Part shown: positions 32,700-42,969 of the stretch, in pieces
How positions within the stretch are numbered: the stretch's first letter is position 1
How the letters are laid out: each line of letters starts with the position of its first letter
Source of the DNA: Anastrepha obliqua
Taxonomy: Eukaryota > Arthropoda > Insecta > Diptera > Tephritidae
NCBI RefSeq assembly: GCF_027943255.1
Contig: NC_072893.1
Span: 18,870,001 to 18,934,000 of the forward strand
DNA length: 64,000 bases
Direction of reading: 5' to 3'
Position numbers and translations under genes: made by a program
The notes under the pieces: generated by a model
Told to the model about the DNA's origin: nothing
What the model saw: the letters and a program-made list of their open reading frames with translations, nothing else
The model's database searches: none

Positions 32700-33214
32700 A
32701 AGGGTTTTTCAATAAGAGGTATTATTTTGATATTCAAAGAAAAATGCTATTTTTTAATATAAATGATCGGATGTTTATTTCATTATAAAGAGGAAGGTAT
32801 GCTGTTAATAGTGGAAAATAACATTAGGCAAATGACCACCACGAAACGTTTACAGCAGAATATCGTTTTCATGAAATTTTCCATAGCCGAATTGTAAAGT
32901 GGCTGCCCTATGCCCTCGATAGCCTCACAAATTCCATCTTTGAGGTCTTGAATCGACCCTGGGCTGTTGGCGTAGACCTTCTCTTTCACGTGACCCCATG
33001 ATCCCCGTGATCATCTCTTGAAGAGATAACACGATCCGGAAACTTTTCCCGTAAAAGATCAATGGTTTTGTTGCTTTTGTGGCACGTAGCGCCGTCTTGT
33101 TGAAAATAAACGTTGTCCAGATCAATACCATCCAATTCCGGCCATAAAAAATCGTTAATCATTTCTCGATAGCGCAATCCATTCACCAATAACACCTGTT
33201 ATTGGAAAACCCTT
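32700..33214 (-). mobile_element. Tc1-like element, DUF4817-type family, short deletion derivative (T1b)
   Basis: Ends AAGGGTTTTTCAATAAGAGG (32700) and, at the other side, its approximate complement ending at 33214, with TA at 32698-32699 and 33215-33216. The minus strand reads LLVNGLRYREMINDFLWPEL, DGIDLDNVYFQQDGATCHKS (second catalytic Asp), NKTIDLLREKFPDRVIS, then after a deletion KEKVYANSPGSIQDLKDGIC with EAIEGIGQPL and the C-terminus. The N-terminal half and the third acidic block are missing. 515 bp, about a third of a full element. Confidence 0.85.
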
Positions 33215-33379
33215 TATTAAGCTGACGACTTGAGCTTCCACTTAACTTCCTAAAATTTAATTTCCTATCGATTTATGGATATAACCTTTTAAAAAGGATA
33301 CTCGAACAGGACGAAAAAAGGCCAGACCCGGCTGAACAATAGAAGATTTTAAGGTGTCCAACGGAGGGTTAAGTTTTAA

Positions 33380-35330
33380 GCATATGAAAAATTCATTACT
33401 TCTATTTCTGCTCTAAACGGCAAATGACCTTTGTAAAAGATTTTTCTAAGTTTTAGCGTTGCTGTCGAAGGCTGACACTTTTAAAAATAAAAACTGATAC
33501 CTTTCGACCTCAATGGAACTCAATTCAATGGAACTGAATGATCGCCCATGCACTAAATTGCATTCTCTTACTTTTTGAGCGCTTATGATTGATGTTTCCT
33601 GCGCAGTAATCTGGTGGGTGCTCGCTTAAAACATTTAATAAAAAGTAAGATCGGATCGTGACACTTCCTACTTTGGTTTTCTATTCCCAAACGGCAGGAA
33701 ATTAGAAACAAAGTTGAGCTAAATTGATTGATGTTAGCCTCCGTAGCACGTCAGCAACTCTCCTAAAATATGCCTGCACACACATGCATACATATGTGCA
33801 TGTGAGTGTAGGTTGCATTTCGGTGTCTACCAAGAGCAGCCATATTATCCTTTCTCGCTTCAAATGTGTACGTGCGCCTCAACACGACGACACGCGTGGA
33901 TAAGCCCATCGCAACATGCTGAGTAATTGATAAATGCATTTCGGATACGATCAGGCACTACGTGGCCATGCATGCAGCAGTCGGAGCTAAGCAGCAATAA
34001 GGCGGCCACATCGGCGTCATTAACTGCGGGATATTACGTTACATGCCGCACATAGCATTTCAACCAACGCAGCAACAAAACAAAATTGCAGAAGTCAAAG
34101 TGAGAGATAATACAAAACAAAACACAGACCAAACACCGATGGCACGAACGCAAGCCAAATGAGGAGCAGATACAAGAACAAGAAGGAAAGACAGAAAACC
34201 AAAAACAAAGATGAGAATAGGAATGAAATAAACGAGGCAGCAAATGCAAGAAGAAACTCTTGAACAACACAAATTGTTTAGAACGCTTGCATCGGTAAAA
34301 TGTGTGGCAATAAAAATGACTTCAACTTTGACATAACAGTAATTTAAAACCTGACTTTGAGCACTCCCCGCATATTGGATATTTTATTTATGGAAGACGC
34401 AGAAGATGGAAGAAGAAGAAAAATGAAAACAATGCCGTCTTGGGTGAGACAAATTAAACAAAGAGAAGAAATATATACAAACATACATACATGCATACAT
34501 ACAGACATACATACATGCAAACATACATTTGTAAGTATTTGTAAGTAATCCGAGTTGGCCCAAGCGTTACGAACCGGATTTTTTCTACAAGCGAAATTGA
34601 TGAGATGAATGCACCGATTTAAGTGAGGAGCGAATGCAGAGATTCCCAAACTGTGAGAACTGCGACAACCTAGAGCAACGTATGGTGCCACATACCAGTG
34701 CTATACATCCTATGGGCGTGTCGAGGCAGCAGGCGCAGGTCGCTAATGCATGGCGTAAAATTTAAAAGGGGTTTGTACAGACTCGTAGATATATTTTTTG
34801 TTTTTATTGCTGTTTTTTTGTTATTGCTATTTTTGTTGTTATTCCTATTTTTGTTGCTATTGTAACAACTGGCACAGAGCCTATAAACGTTTGAGCAATG
34901 CTGCTGCATAGACAGTCCCTGAGCGGATATAAATTCGGGTCGGGTCGGGTCGTTTCGGTAAGGTAAAACGGTAAGTAATGGGAAAATGTTGGATATTTAT
35001 AAATAAAAATAAATATTATCCTGTATTGAATAAAAAAAGAAACAAAGCTCACTTTCTACAGTAGGATAAAATTGCAGAAAAATCGATTAAAGTGCAGCAA
35101 TAAAATATCCCTTAGCATTTTCCAGTTTCGAAAGGCTTCATGCACAAAAAGTCTGATCAAGAATTGAGCCTATGTTTGCGGCTTATATTAGTCATATGTT
35201 AAATATTTTCCAGAAAATATAGAGCAATACGACTGGATTAAAAATCCATTCAGTTCTAATAAACGAAGAGGTGCGATTATGCTGCGAGAAACAGTGGCCA
35301 GCATAACTGAGCGCAAGGTGACTAACCTTT
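33380..35330. other. Non-coding region
   Basis: Likely intronic or intergenic. Microsatellites CATACATGCATA at about 34480-34525 generate short frames in several phases. The CAGAC/CAACA-rich stretch at 34060-34270 gives hydrophobic minus-strand frames in two overlapping phases, a composition effect. No exon is supported. Confidence 0.4.
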
Positions 35331-35399
35331 ACCATTTACAATGGTTTGTGAGTTTTTCGCGAATTTTTCTTCAATTTTTGCATATATATTTTTCTTTTG

Positions 35400-36030
35400 G
35401 TATAGACCAACCATGAATCGTCTTACAAACGAACAACGCTTGCAAATCATTGAATTTTATTATAAAAATGCGTGTTCTGTTAAGAAAATTTATCGCGCGC
35501 TTCTTCCATTTTATGGTCAGTTTAATCGACCCACTGAAGCGGCTAAATTTAGAACCAAATTTACATTATTGGACATCAAACCACCAACAGCTTACGTAGA
35601 GTGCGAACTGAAGAAAATATCGCAGCTGCAGCGGTATCGGCCAGTGTTAATGATGACCATCAATTATCGATCCGTCGCCGTTCGCAGCAATTGGGCCTCT
35701 GTTACTCAACAACGTGAAAAATCGTGCGATATAACGCCTTTAGATTATTTTTTGTGGGGCTATGTTAAAGTTCATGCCTATTCAGGCAAGCCTGCTTCAA
35801 TTAACGCATTGGAAGACAACATTAAAGCATTTATATGTGAGATACTGGCCGAAACATTGGAAAAAGTATGCCAAAATTGGACTAAGCGGATGGACCATTT
35901 GAAGCGCAGTCGCGGTCAACATTTGCATGAAATAATCTTCAAACATTAAATTATATGGACTGTACTATCGATTTAAATAAAAATTGCATGCATTTTTTCA
36001 GAATTGTATTTAGCTCTTAAAAAATCACCC
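35400..36030 (+). mobile_element. Tc1-like element with DUF4817-type transposase, internally deleted (T1c)
   Basis: From ATG 35413 the frame reads NRLTNEQRLQIIEFYYKNAC and SVKKIYRALLPFYGQFNRPT, the DUF4817 N-terminal domain, then KFRTKFTLLDIKPPT. The middle (catalytic blocks one and two) is replaced by a short remnant. It rejoins at CDITPLDYFLWGYVKVHAYS (third acidic block) and runs to the natural C-terminus QNWTKRMDHLKRSRGQHLHE...FKH at 35949. The frame is still open, so a 179-aa deletion protein (DNA-binding and tail only) could be made. The right end has ATCACCCTTTATTT near 36025, like the family TIR. The start upstream of 35413 in the same frame is not part of the family protein. Confidence 0.85.
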
Positions 36031-36044
36031 TTTATTTCAGCCGT

Positions 36045-36160
36045 CATAAAATATATTTGCCGTTCGGAGTCGGCGTAAAACTGTAGGTGCCTTAATGTTT
36101 GAAACAACATCAAGACTTACGCGACAAATAGGAGGAGGTCAAACACCTAACAGAAATGTA
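36045..36160 (+). mobile_element. SINE 3' end fragment
   Basis: The plus strand reads TATTTGCCGTTCGGAGTCGG, AAAACTGTAGGTGCCTTAAT, AACAACATCAAGACTTACGC and ends CTCGCCAATTATTTATTT. The same body in reverse occurs in the SINE at 53132-53430 (ATCTGCCGCTCGG, GTGGTTCCACA, CGTCTTGATG). It is truncated at its 5' side. Confidence 0.65.
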
Positions 36161-37795
36161 CTCGCCAATTATTTATTTAATTAATTTTTTTTTTTATTTT
36201 AATTTAATTTTATGTTATTTAATTTTACAATAGTTTATTATTTATTTAATTAATTTTTTTTTTTATTTTAATTTAATTTTATGTTATTTAATTTTACAAT
36301 AGTTTATTATTTATTTAATTAATTTTTTTTTTATTTTAATTTAATTTTATGTTATTTAATTTTACAATAGTTTATTTTGGTTTAATTTTGGTTTTATTTT
36401 ATTTAGCTTAAGTCAACTTAATTTAATTTAGTTCAGTTTAATTTGAATTAAGTGAACTTTGTTTAATTTAATTTAATTTAATTTAATACAAATTAACAAA
36501 TTAATTTAATATTTTTTCACTGTAATTATTATATTTTATATTAATTAATTTGTATTTTATTTTATATTATTTTATTTTTCATAGTATTTCAATTATATTT
36601 TTTTAATTATTATATAATATTTAATTAAATCTTACTGTTGTCATATTTTAGTTTATTTCTAATTTAAATTATTTTTACCTTTGCTTATTAATTTATTTTT
36701 TCTCTTTATTTTGTTTTATTAATACTCTTGTCTTTCATTTTATTTTTTTTTATGCCTTTCTTATTGTTTTTCATTTAATTTATTTTATTATTGTTTACGT
36801 TTTTATTTATTTTTTTTTTTTATATTTTAAGATAATTATTTATATTTTATTATATATATTTATATACTTATATTTTATTTTTTATAATTTTGTTTTTCGT
36901 AATATTTTATTTAAAATTTTTTACATTTAATGTTTTTTTTTGTTTTATTTAATTTCATTTTTTTCTCTCAATTTTTATTTTATTTTGTTTTTTTTTCATT
37001 TTTTATTAACTTTTCTGTTTTTCATTTTATTTTGTTTCCTTTGCTATTTTTTTCCTGTATTTTATTTTATTTTTGTTTTTATTTCACTTTAATTTTTTAT
37101 ATTTTATGTTTAATAAATTATGTTTAATAAATTTATTTCTTATATTATTTTTCTCTTTCTTTCTAATTTATTTTGCTCTACTTTTTATTTTTAATTTTTA
37201 TAATTACTCCTTTTAATGATTATTTTATTTTTTCTCTTCCCTTTAACGTTATTTTTTTCATTTTGTTTTATTTAAAAAAATTTTTTTTATTTATTTCATA
37301 TCATTTTTTAATTATTTTATTTTGTTATTTTTCTGCTGTATACTATTTTTTTATTGCCCTTTAATTTCTTATTTTAAATTCATCTAAATAATTTTTTTTT
37401 TGTTTTTAATTTATTCATTATTTTATTTTTCTCTTTTTTCTAATTTATTTAGTTTTATTTCATTTTATTTTTTTTACTTTTATTACACATTTTTTCTTTT
37501 TTTTATATTACTTTTTTCTTGGCCTTTAATTTATTTTGTTTTAATTTTTTATATTTTATCTTAATTAACTCTTATTTTATTTTTGGTTGTATTTTAATTA
37601 TATATTTTTTATTTATATATAATATATAATATTATATATTAATATTTATTTATAATTTAATTTATAATTTAAAAATTTAATTTTATAATTTTACTTCATT
37701 TATCTATTTTTTTTATTTTATTTTACTTAATTATTTTTCCGTTTTTACCTTACATTTTTTAATTTATTTTTTATGTTTATTTTATTTTATACTAC
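36160..37795. repeat. 1.6-kb AT-rich island with a 69-bp tandem triplet
   Basis: Extremely T-rich plus strand (mostly TTTTATTT words). At 36177-36380 a unit of 68-69 bases (containing GTTATTTAATTTTACAATAG) is repeated three times almost perfectly; its tail then degenerates. All long frames here are low-complexity Phe/Leu/Ile runs, not genes. Confidence 0.85.
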
Positions 37796-37799
37796 TTTC

Positions 37800-39590
37800 T
37801 GTGATATTGTTTAAATATTATTGAGTAACGTCAAATATCACTCATTGAGCGACCCATTCAACGAGCAGCTTTGTATGCTCACTTAGAGCACAGAGCGCAG
37901 TTAGCTAACGAAGAGCGGCTCAAAACGTTAGTTTGGGGTAAAATTTCGCATATTTCCAAATCTATGCACACTTCAGTATCAAAAGTTCTATCAAACAACA
38001 GATGTTGTGCTTATTTGTGCATACACTCGCATTTGTATTTATACATATATGTATGTGTGTGTGTGTAATGTGTGCGCAGCTACATGGTGTCTCAGCTGTT
38101 TCCACCCTCCATTAATCGCCAGCGACAGCAGCCATTGAGCGGCTTCTATTGCTGACAGGCGGTTGTTTGATATTTGAGCGTTTTCAAGCGCACGCATACA
38201 AACACACTTAACGCTCATACATACATACATGCATGCGTGTAAATACACCCTTATAGAAAGAGCATACAATGTTGGTCGCCGTTTGAATATACTCGCGCTC
38301 AACTTAATCCTAAATAAAAACAACAAATATTTGTAAGCATGAATTTTCGAGTTTTACGTTGCGATTACTCTTCGTCTCCGCATTTGTGTACTGTTTGGAT
38401 GTATGTATATGTGTATGTATGTGTGTGTGTGTGTGTGTTTGTATGTATACATATGTATACTTAATATGTTGTGTTCTCATCACTGCATTTGGCGCTGTTT
38501 TAGTCGTCGTCGTTGTTGTTGCTTTTGTTTGTCAGCAATTTTTGTAGTACGTTTTGTGTTATTTCTCGTCTCGTTTCGAGCTTCTTCCACACCAGCCACT
38601 GTACAAGCAAATTAGTGTAGTATTTGTGTTGCACAGTACTCAGAGCTAGCCAGCACAAGACGGCGCGTGAATACACAGTGTCGAGCCAGCGTATGAAACA
38701 AGCTCACCGCAGCAGTCGTCAGACTAGCCAGCGAGACTCTAGCACAAATAGTGAACGATTACGAGATTTTTGTTTTTTTCTCATAATAAGAATGATTATA
38801 TTTTAGAAAATCTTTGTACAACGAATTTACCACAAGCAAAAAACAAAAAACAAAATCTCAGTGTTTTAAAAACATTTTCAAATATTCAAATAAATAAATA
38901 CGAAATATTGTGTTTTGAGGCGTAAAATGTTGCCATGGATTTTCGTGGTATTTAACGCGGCGATCAAGTGAAAGAAAAAACTATAAAAGGTGTGTATTTG
39001 TATTCATAGTTATTCACAGCAGCTGTCTTGATTAGCAGCTACGAAGTGTCAAAAATCGCAGCATGCAGCTACTTCCTTTGATCCGGAGTGAAAGAAATTG
39101 CGCCTTTTCGGCTACGAATGTTTGAGGAAGTCGCGCAACTTAATCCTTATCAGCCAAACAGCTTAGCTATCTGCCAGCTTACACACACACATACATACAT
39201 ATGTGGACGGTGCGTGAGTGAGTGGTTGTGTTTTGAACAACAAACATAAATACATACAAAAGTGCAAGAAGAAATAAGAAACGGTTGTGCGCGGTAAATA
39301 AATAATAATAAATTGCATAGGCAAGGATTTATAGCTGCTGTAGAAATAGGAGAATCCCAAGCGCCAATATTTGTGCGGACAGCTGTTGTGTAAGTACGTT
39401 TGCATACTATATACATATGTACATGTCGTATGTATGTATGTGTCATTGTACATTTGACAAGCACTGCATTAGATATTTTAGCACTCAAAATGAGATATTT
39501 TTTAATCGTATTTTTAATGCAACTACTAGAAAATTTTGCATTTTAAGATTTATGTCACGTTTTCACATTCTCGATTTTTGGTCCCTAAAT
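37800..39590. other. Non-coding region with a possible 5' exon
   Basis: Contains TG/TATG microsatellites at about 38040-38070 and 38400-38455. From about 38600 to 38990 the sequence looks like a Drosophila-style untranslated leader (many CAAA/AAAC words, no microsatellite), but no conserved protein frame begins here. No exon can be proved. Confidence 0.35.
38982..38989 (+). promoter_or_regulatory. Candidate TATA box
   Basis: TATAAAAG is a strong TATA match. A transcription start would fall near 39012-39018, where TTCACAGC occurs. There is no recognised gene downstream before the MITE at 39604, so an intron would be needed. Weak. Confidence 0.2.
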
Positions 39591-39603
39591 TTTAGTACGC
39601 TTA

Positions 39604-40834
39604 TACAAGGTGGCGCAAAATGTATCTTCCCATAGGAAGATTTACAATTTTTGTAAATGAAGTCCCACGTCAATCATATTTGACACTTGTGAAGTAGACA
39701 GTTGCAGTATACATACATACAAACAGACAAGCAATGGAGGTGGAGACATGGAGACATGGGCCTGAAGGTCAAAATAAAGATTTCCATTACTCAAAATTAT
39801 TTCATTTTTTATATTCTTTTTATATTTTTTTATACATTGTTTTACTCTTTCATCGGAAGTCAAGTATCTTGGTGTAATACTTGACCCCAAGCTCCACTGG
39901 AAGCTGCACATAGAAAATCGAGTTAAGAAGGTCAGTATAGTCTTCTACGCCAGATCTCCCCTTCTTTCGCTGTTATTCGCACTGACCCCTCCATCCGCAA
40001 ACTGTGCTTTGAGAGTTGTGCTAGGGCTATCTTTCCGAGCAGGCGAGACTGCAAGGAGGGGAGAGTCGGTACGGATATAGATACCTCTGTTTTCACTGAT
40101 GGATCCAAAATGGAGTCTGGAGTGGGAGCGGCGGTTTACTCTAAATCAGCCATCATTTCGGTCTCCTTTAAACTGCCGGAAACGAACAGCGTTTTTCAAG
40201 AAGAGGTCTTCGCGATCCTGCAGCCATGCAAAATGCTTCGGGATCGCTGTTGGGAGTGTTGGTTGATCGGTACTCATGCGGAGAAGCTTGGAATTCCGTA
40301 CAACCCCTATTGCAGAAGCTGTGGGGATCCTATAAAGAGAGAGAGAGACTGATGAAAAATTTCTCTGCAAATGTCCGGCTCTGGCGGGTAGGCGCTTGAG
40401 ATTCCTTAGCGTGCGCTTTGAGGATAACTTGAAGAAATTCTCCAGCCTAGATCCCTTTTCTCTCCTCCACTGTATCAGCAGCACTGGATGGATGTAGAAG
40501 GTTTTCTTTCCCCAATAATTTTTTTTTGCACAGGTAATGGTCCACATTATGGTATCAAAACGGCACGTAAGTGCTACTTGAAGTGTACCTGGGGTACTCT
40601 TGCCATCTTACCTACCTACCTACCTTATATTTTTTTTATATTTGCTTTTTATATAAATGTTTTTTTAAATTTTCTTTTTTTAATTTTTTTTTGTTTTGTT
40701 TTTATTTTTTTTTTTATTTTTTTATTTTTTTATATTTATTTTTTTATATTTATTTTTTTATATTTATTATTTTTTTCATTTAGTTAAAACCTTTTCAAAA
40801 ACAAAATTGCATGATTAATTTTACGCCACTTTGT
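39604..40834. mobile_element. MITE with TACAAGGTGGCGC ends, containing a LINE relic
   Basis: The left end TACAAGGTGGCGCAAAATGT (39604) is mirrored by GATTAATTTTACGCCACTTT at 40813-40834. The left sub-terminal part (39650-39800) matches, inverted, 48060-48205. No transposase is present. A LINE relic sits inside at 39850-40620, so this may be an interrupted element, or two separate ends with the LINE between them. Confidence 0.55.
39850..40620 (+). mobile_element. LINE RT thumb, RNase H start and knuckle, with deletions
   Basis: The plus strand reads EVKYLGVILDPKLHWKLHIE (RT block after YADD), then near 40080 DTSVFTDGSKMESGVGAAVY (RNase H first Asp), then FQEEVFAILQ (Glu block). It jumps to LIGTHAEKLGIPYNPYCRSC, a shifted EKFLCKCPALAGRRLRFL and SLLHCISSTGWM. 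The RNase H C-terminal half is missing. The 3' side ends in CTTACCTACCTACCTACCTT, a probable microsatellite tail. Confidence 0.8.
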
Positions 40835-41004
40835 GTTCCACATAGTTTACATTTTTTACATTTCACCCCTCGCACGTTTGCCGGCTGTCAATTTGAGCGG
40901 CTATCGATCTCTTTGTTGAGTTGCTTTAAAATGGCCGAAGAGCAATTAATTTTAATTTTTGATATTTTTTGAAAGCAAAAATTCGAATAGAAAAAACAGC
41001 TCAT

Positions 41005-41245
41005 ACGAGGTATGTTCAAAAAATAAGTTGAATTTTCAGTTTTCTCAAAAAATATTTATTTATTCATCAATTTCTATTTTATCTCCTTCAAAGTAGTCCC
41101 CCTCAGATATACCCCATGATTAGTACCGGGAATGTTTAAATAAAACAAAACAGAGTTAAATTTCTAGCAAATTTATTTTACCTCCTTTAAAATATGACCC
41201 GTCTGAAGCCACTCACATGTGGCAACGTTTAACCCAGTCCTCCAT
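41005..41245 (-). mobile_element. Two mariner 3'-end fragments
   Basis: Fragment one (about 41010-41150) begins ACGAGGTATGTTCAAAAAAT, a typical mariner end, and its minus strand encodes a GDYFEGD-like end (CTCCTTCAAAGTAGTCCCCC). Fragment two (41155-41240), minus strand, reads DWVKR.HM, ASDGSYFKGGKINL. Each is only the extreme C-terminus of a mariner transposase. Confidence 0.55.
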
Positions 41246-41264
41246 GCAGGTAAGGTAAGTTTAG

Positions 41265-41350
41265 AAAAGTGCGAGAACCGTGAACCGTGTTCGAACCCTC
41301 TGGGATGACAGGCTAGTGCACTTACGCTAGACTACCGAGGCCGCTCCTCG
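41265..41350 (-). mobile_element. tRNA-like (SINE head) fragment
   Basis: The minus strand reads GGCCTCGGTAGTCTAGCGTA, GTGCACTAGCCTGTCATCCC, AGAGGGTTCGAACACGG. TAGTCTAGCGTAA resembles a pol III A box and GGTTCGAAC a B box, at tRNA-like spacing. No cloverleaf tRNA gene was recognised, so a SINE head is the better call. It is different from the SINE at 53132-53430. Confidence 0.5.
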
Positions 41351-42964
41351 CACATGGGCTGGAAAGTCCCGGGCCTAAAAAAGAACACATTTTTTTGCTC
41401 AAAATTAGCTTTATTCATCAACGTAATTTCCATCAAGAACAATGCAATCATTCCAGCGCCGCTCTAACATTTTAATACCACTTTTCTAGAACGACTTATT
41501 TTTTGCCTCAAAATAGGGATCAGTTTCAGCGATAGCCTCTCCATTCGAGCGGAATTTCTTACCGGCAAGCAAAACTTTGTTTGGGTCTGCGAACAGCCAA
41601 TAGTCGCTGGGAGTGAAATCTGGCGAATACCGGGGAGGTGGGAGCAATACGAAGTTCAATTCATGTAATTTGTTTGCCATCGTTTTGAGTGACTTGTGAA
41701 ACGGTGAGTTGTTTCTTTGCCATATACAGACGTTTCTCTGCAATATCGACCTTCAAACGCTCCAATTCTTCTTCTTCTTAATTGGCGCGATAACCGCTTA
41801 CGCGATTTTGGCCGAGCTTAACAAAGCGCGCCAGTCGTTTCTTTCTCGTGCTAACCGGCGCCAATTGGACACACCAAGTGAAGCCAAGTCCTTCTCCACC
41901 TGATCTTTCCAACGCAGAGGAGGCCTTCCTCTTCCTCTGCTACCACCAGCTGGTACCGCATCGAATACTTTCAAAGCCGGAGCGTTTGTATCCATTCGGA
42001 CGACATGACCCAGCCAACGAAGCCGCTGGATCTTTATTCGCTGCGGTATGTCTATGTCGTCGTAAAGCTCATACAGCTCATCGTTCCATCGCCTGCGATA
42101 TTCGCCGTTGCCAACGTGCTCCAATACGCTACACAATATTCACGTTGATAGTATTTCCCTTCTCAAGATGGTCGACCAATATCACACAGCGCACACCCCA
42201 AAATACCGAGGCCATAACCTTTCCAGCCGATTTTGTGCTTTCGGCCATTTTGGACGAGGTTCACCAGTTGCTGTCTACTCAGATGATGATCGTTTTGATT
42301 CTGGAAGGAAGTGATGGAACCATTTTTCATGTATTGTTACATATCGACACAAAAATTTCGGTTTATAACGTTTGAACATGGCCACACACTGCTCAAAATC
42401 ATCAACACCTTCTTGTTTTTGGTCAACAGTGAGCAAACGCGGCACTCACTTTGAACAGCGCTTTCTAATGGTCAAATGCTCATGCAATATAAAGCCAGCG
42501 CCTTCTTTTGATATCTTTACGATGTCAGCCAACTCGCGCAACTTCACTTTGCGATCGCTCAAAACGAATTTTTTTTTAATATATGTTCTCTGGTGTTACC
42601 GCCTCATTTGCATCCGGTGTCTCTACGACCACTTTTGAAGTCAGCAAACCATCGTTTTATTGTTGTTTCTGATGGGGTGCAGTCCCCATAACACTTTGCA
42701 AGCCATTGCTTCGCTTGAAGGGTATTTTTCCCCATCAAGAAGCAGTGTAATGAAATACTTTTTGATCCCTTGTTTGAGAAATAACAAAAGTAGCGTAATT
42801 CTTAGCACAACAACTCACGAACTAATGAATAGAATATCATGAAATTTTTGCAACTGTCTTTTTAAGGTTAGAACTAACTAAATAAAGGTGTGTTAAAAAG
42901 AGGTGAATGCAATGCAATGCAAGTACCATCTATGTGCTAGACCTGGGACTTTTCAGCCCATGTG
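41351..42964 (-). mobile_element. Irritans-like mariner with TIRs (copy M4), split by a LINE
   Basis: The left end CACATGGGCTGGAAAGTCCC and the complement of the right end CACATGGGCTGAAAAGTCCC (to 42964) define the element. The minus strand carries, in pieces, KKKFVLSDRKVKLRELADIV with KISKEGAGFILHEHLT (second HTH), AGKVMASVFWGV, then left of the insert RLKVDIAEKRLYMAKKQLTV, FHKSLKTMANKLHELNFVLL, YSPDFTPSDYWLF (third Asp), AGKKFRSNGEAIAETDPYFE, and MLERRWNDCIVLDGNYVDE at 41400-41480. The DETW block is lost. A LINE 3' end (41767-42117) with 8-bp target duplication interrupts it. Flanking TA is not evident at the left end. Confidence 0.88.
41767..42117 (-). mobile_element. 5'-truncated LINE insertion with 8-bp target duplication (tail copy 2 of 3)
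   Basis: The minus-strand frame reads GNGEYRRRWNDELYELYDDI, QRIKIQRLRWLGHVVRMDTN, APALKVFDAVPAGGSRGRGR, LRWKDQVEKDLASLGVSN and WRRLARERNDW, the intact C-terminus of the LINE. Then come ATCGCGCCAATTAAG and an (AAG)n tail. GCTCCAAT at 41759-41766 and 42118-42125 (plus strand) is the target-site duplication. It inserted into mariner M4. Frame preserved, so relatively recent. Confidence 0.9.
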
Positions 42965-42969
42965 TTATT

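Larger units (their letters stand above)
32241..33372. mobile_element. piggyBac-like MITE flanked by TTAA, holding a nested element
   Basis: TTAACCCTTCGTGGAGGACC begins at 32241. The complement of the right end (to 33372) is TTAACCCTCCGTTGGACACC. Both sides share an inner word CGGGTCTGGCC/CGGGTCTGGCT. TTAA followed by CCCT is the typical end of piggyBac-superfamily elements. A second left-end-like block (GAGGACCCAGGTCTGGCCAG) at 32638 suggests an internal duplication. No transposase is encoded. A four-unit minisatellite lies at 32342-32475 and a Tc1-like element at 32700-33214. Confidence 0.75.

Noticed and set aside
34034..34272. Hydrophobic minus-strand frames in two phases
   Set aside because: Composition effect of CAAAA-rich DNA; two phases give similar hydrophobic peptides, which is not expected of a real membrane protein.
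36930..37364. Phe/Leu-rich frames that look like membrane segments
   Set aside because: Translation of TTTTATTT low-complexity DNA.
41848..42375. 175-aa plus-strand open frame
   Set aside because: Runs antisense to the LINE C-terminus (41767-42117) and then into antisense mariner; both coding strands are recognised.
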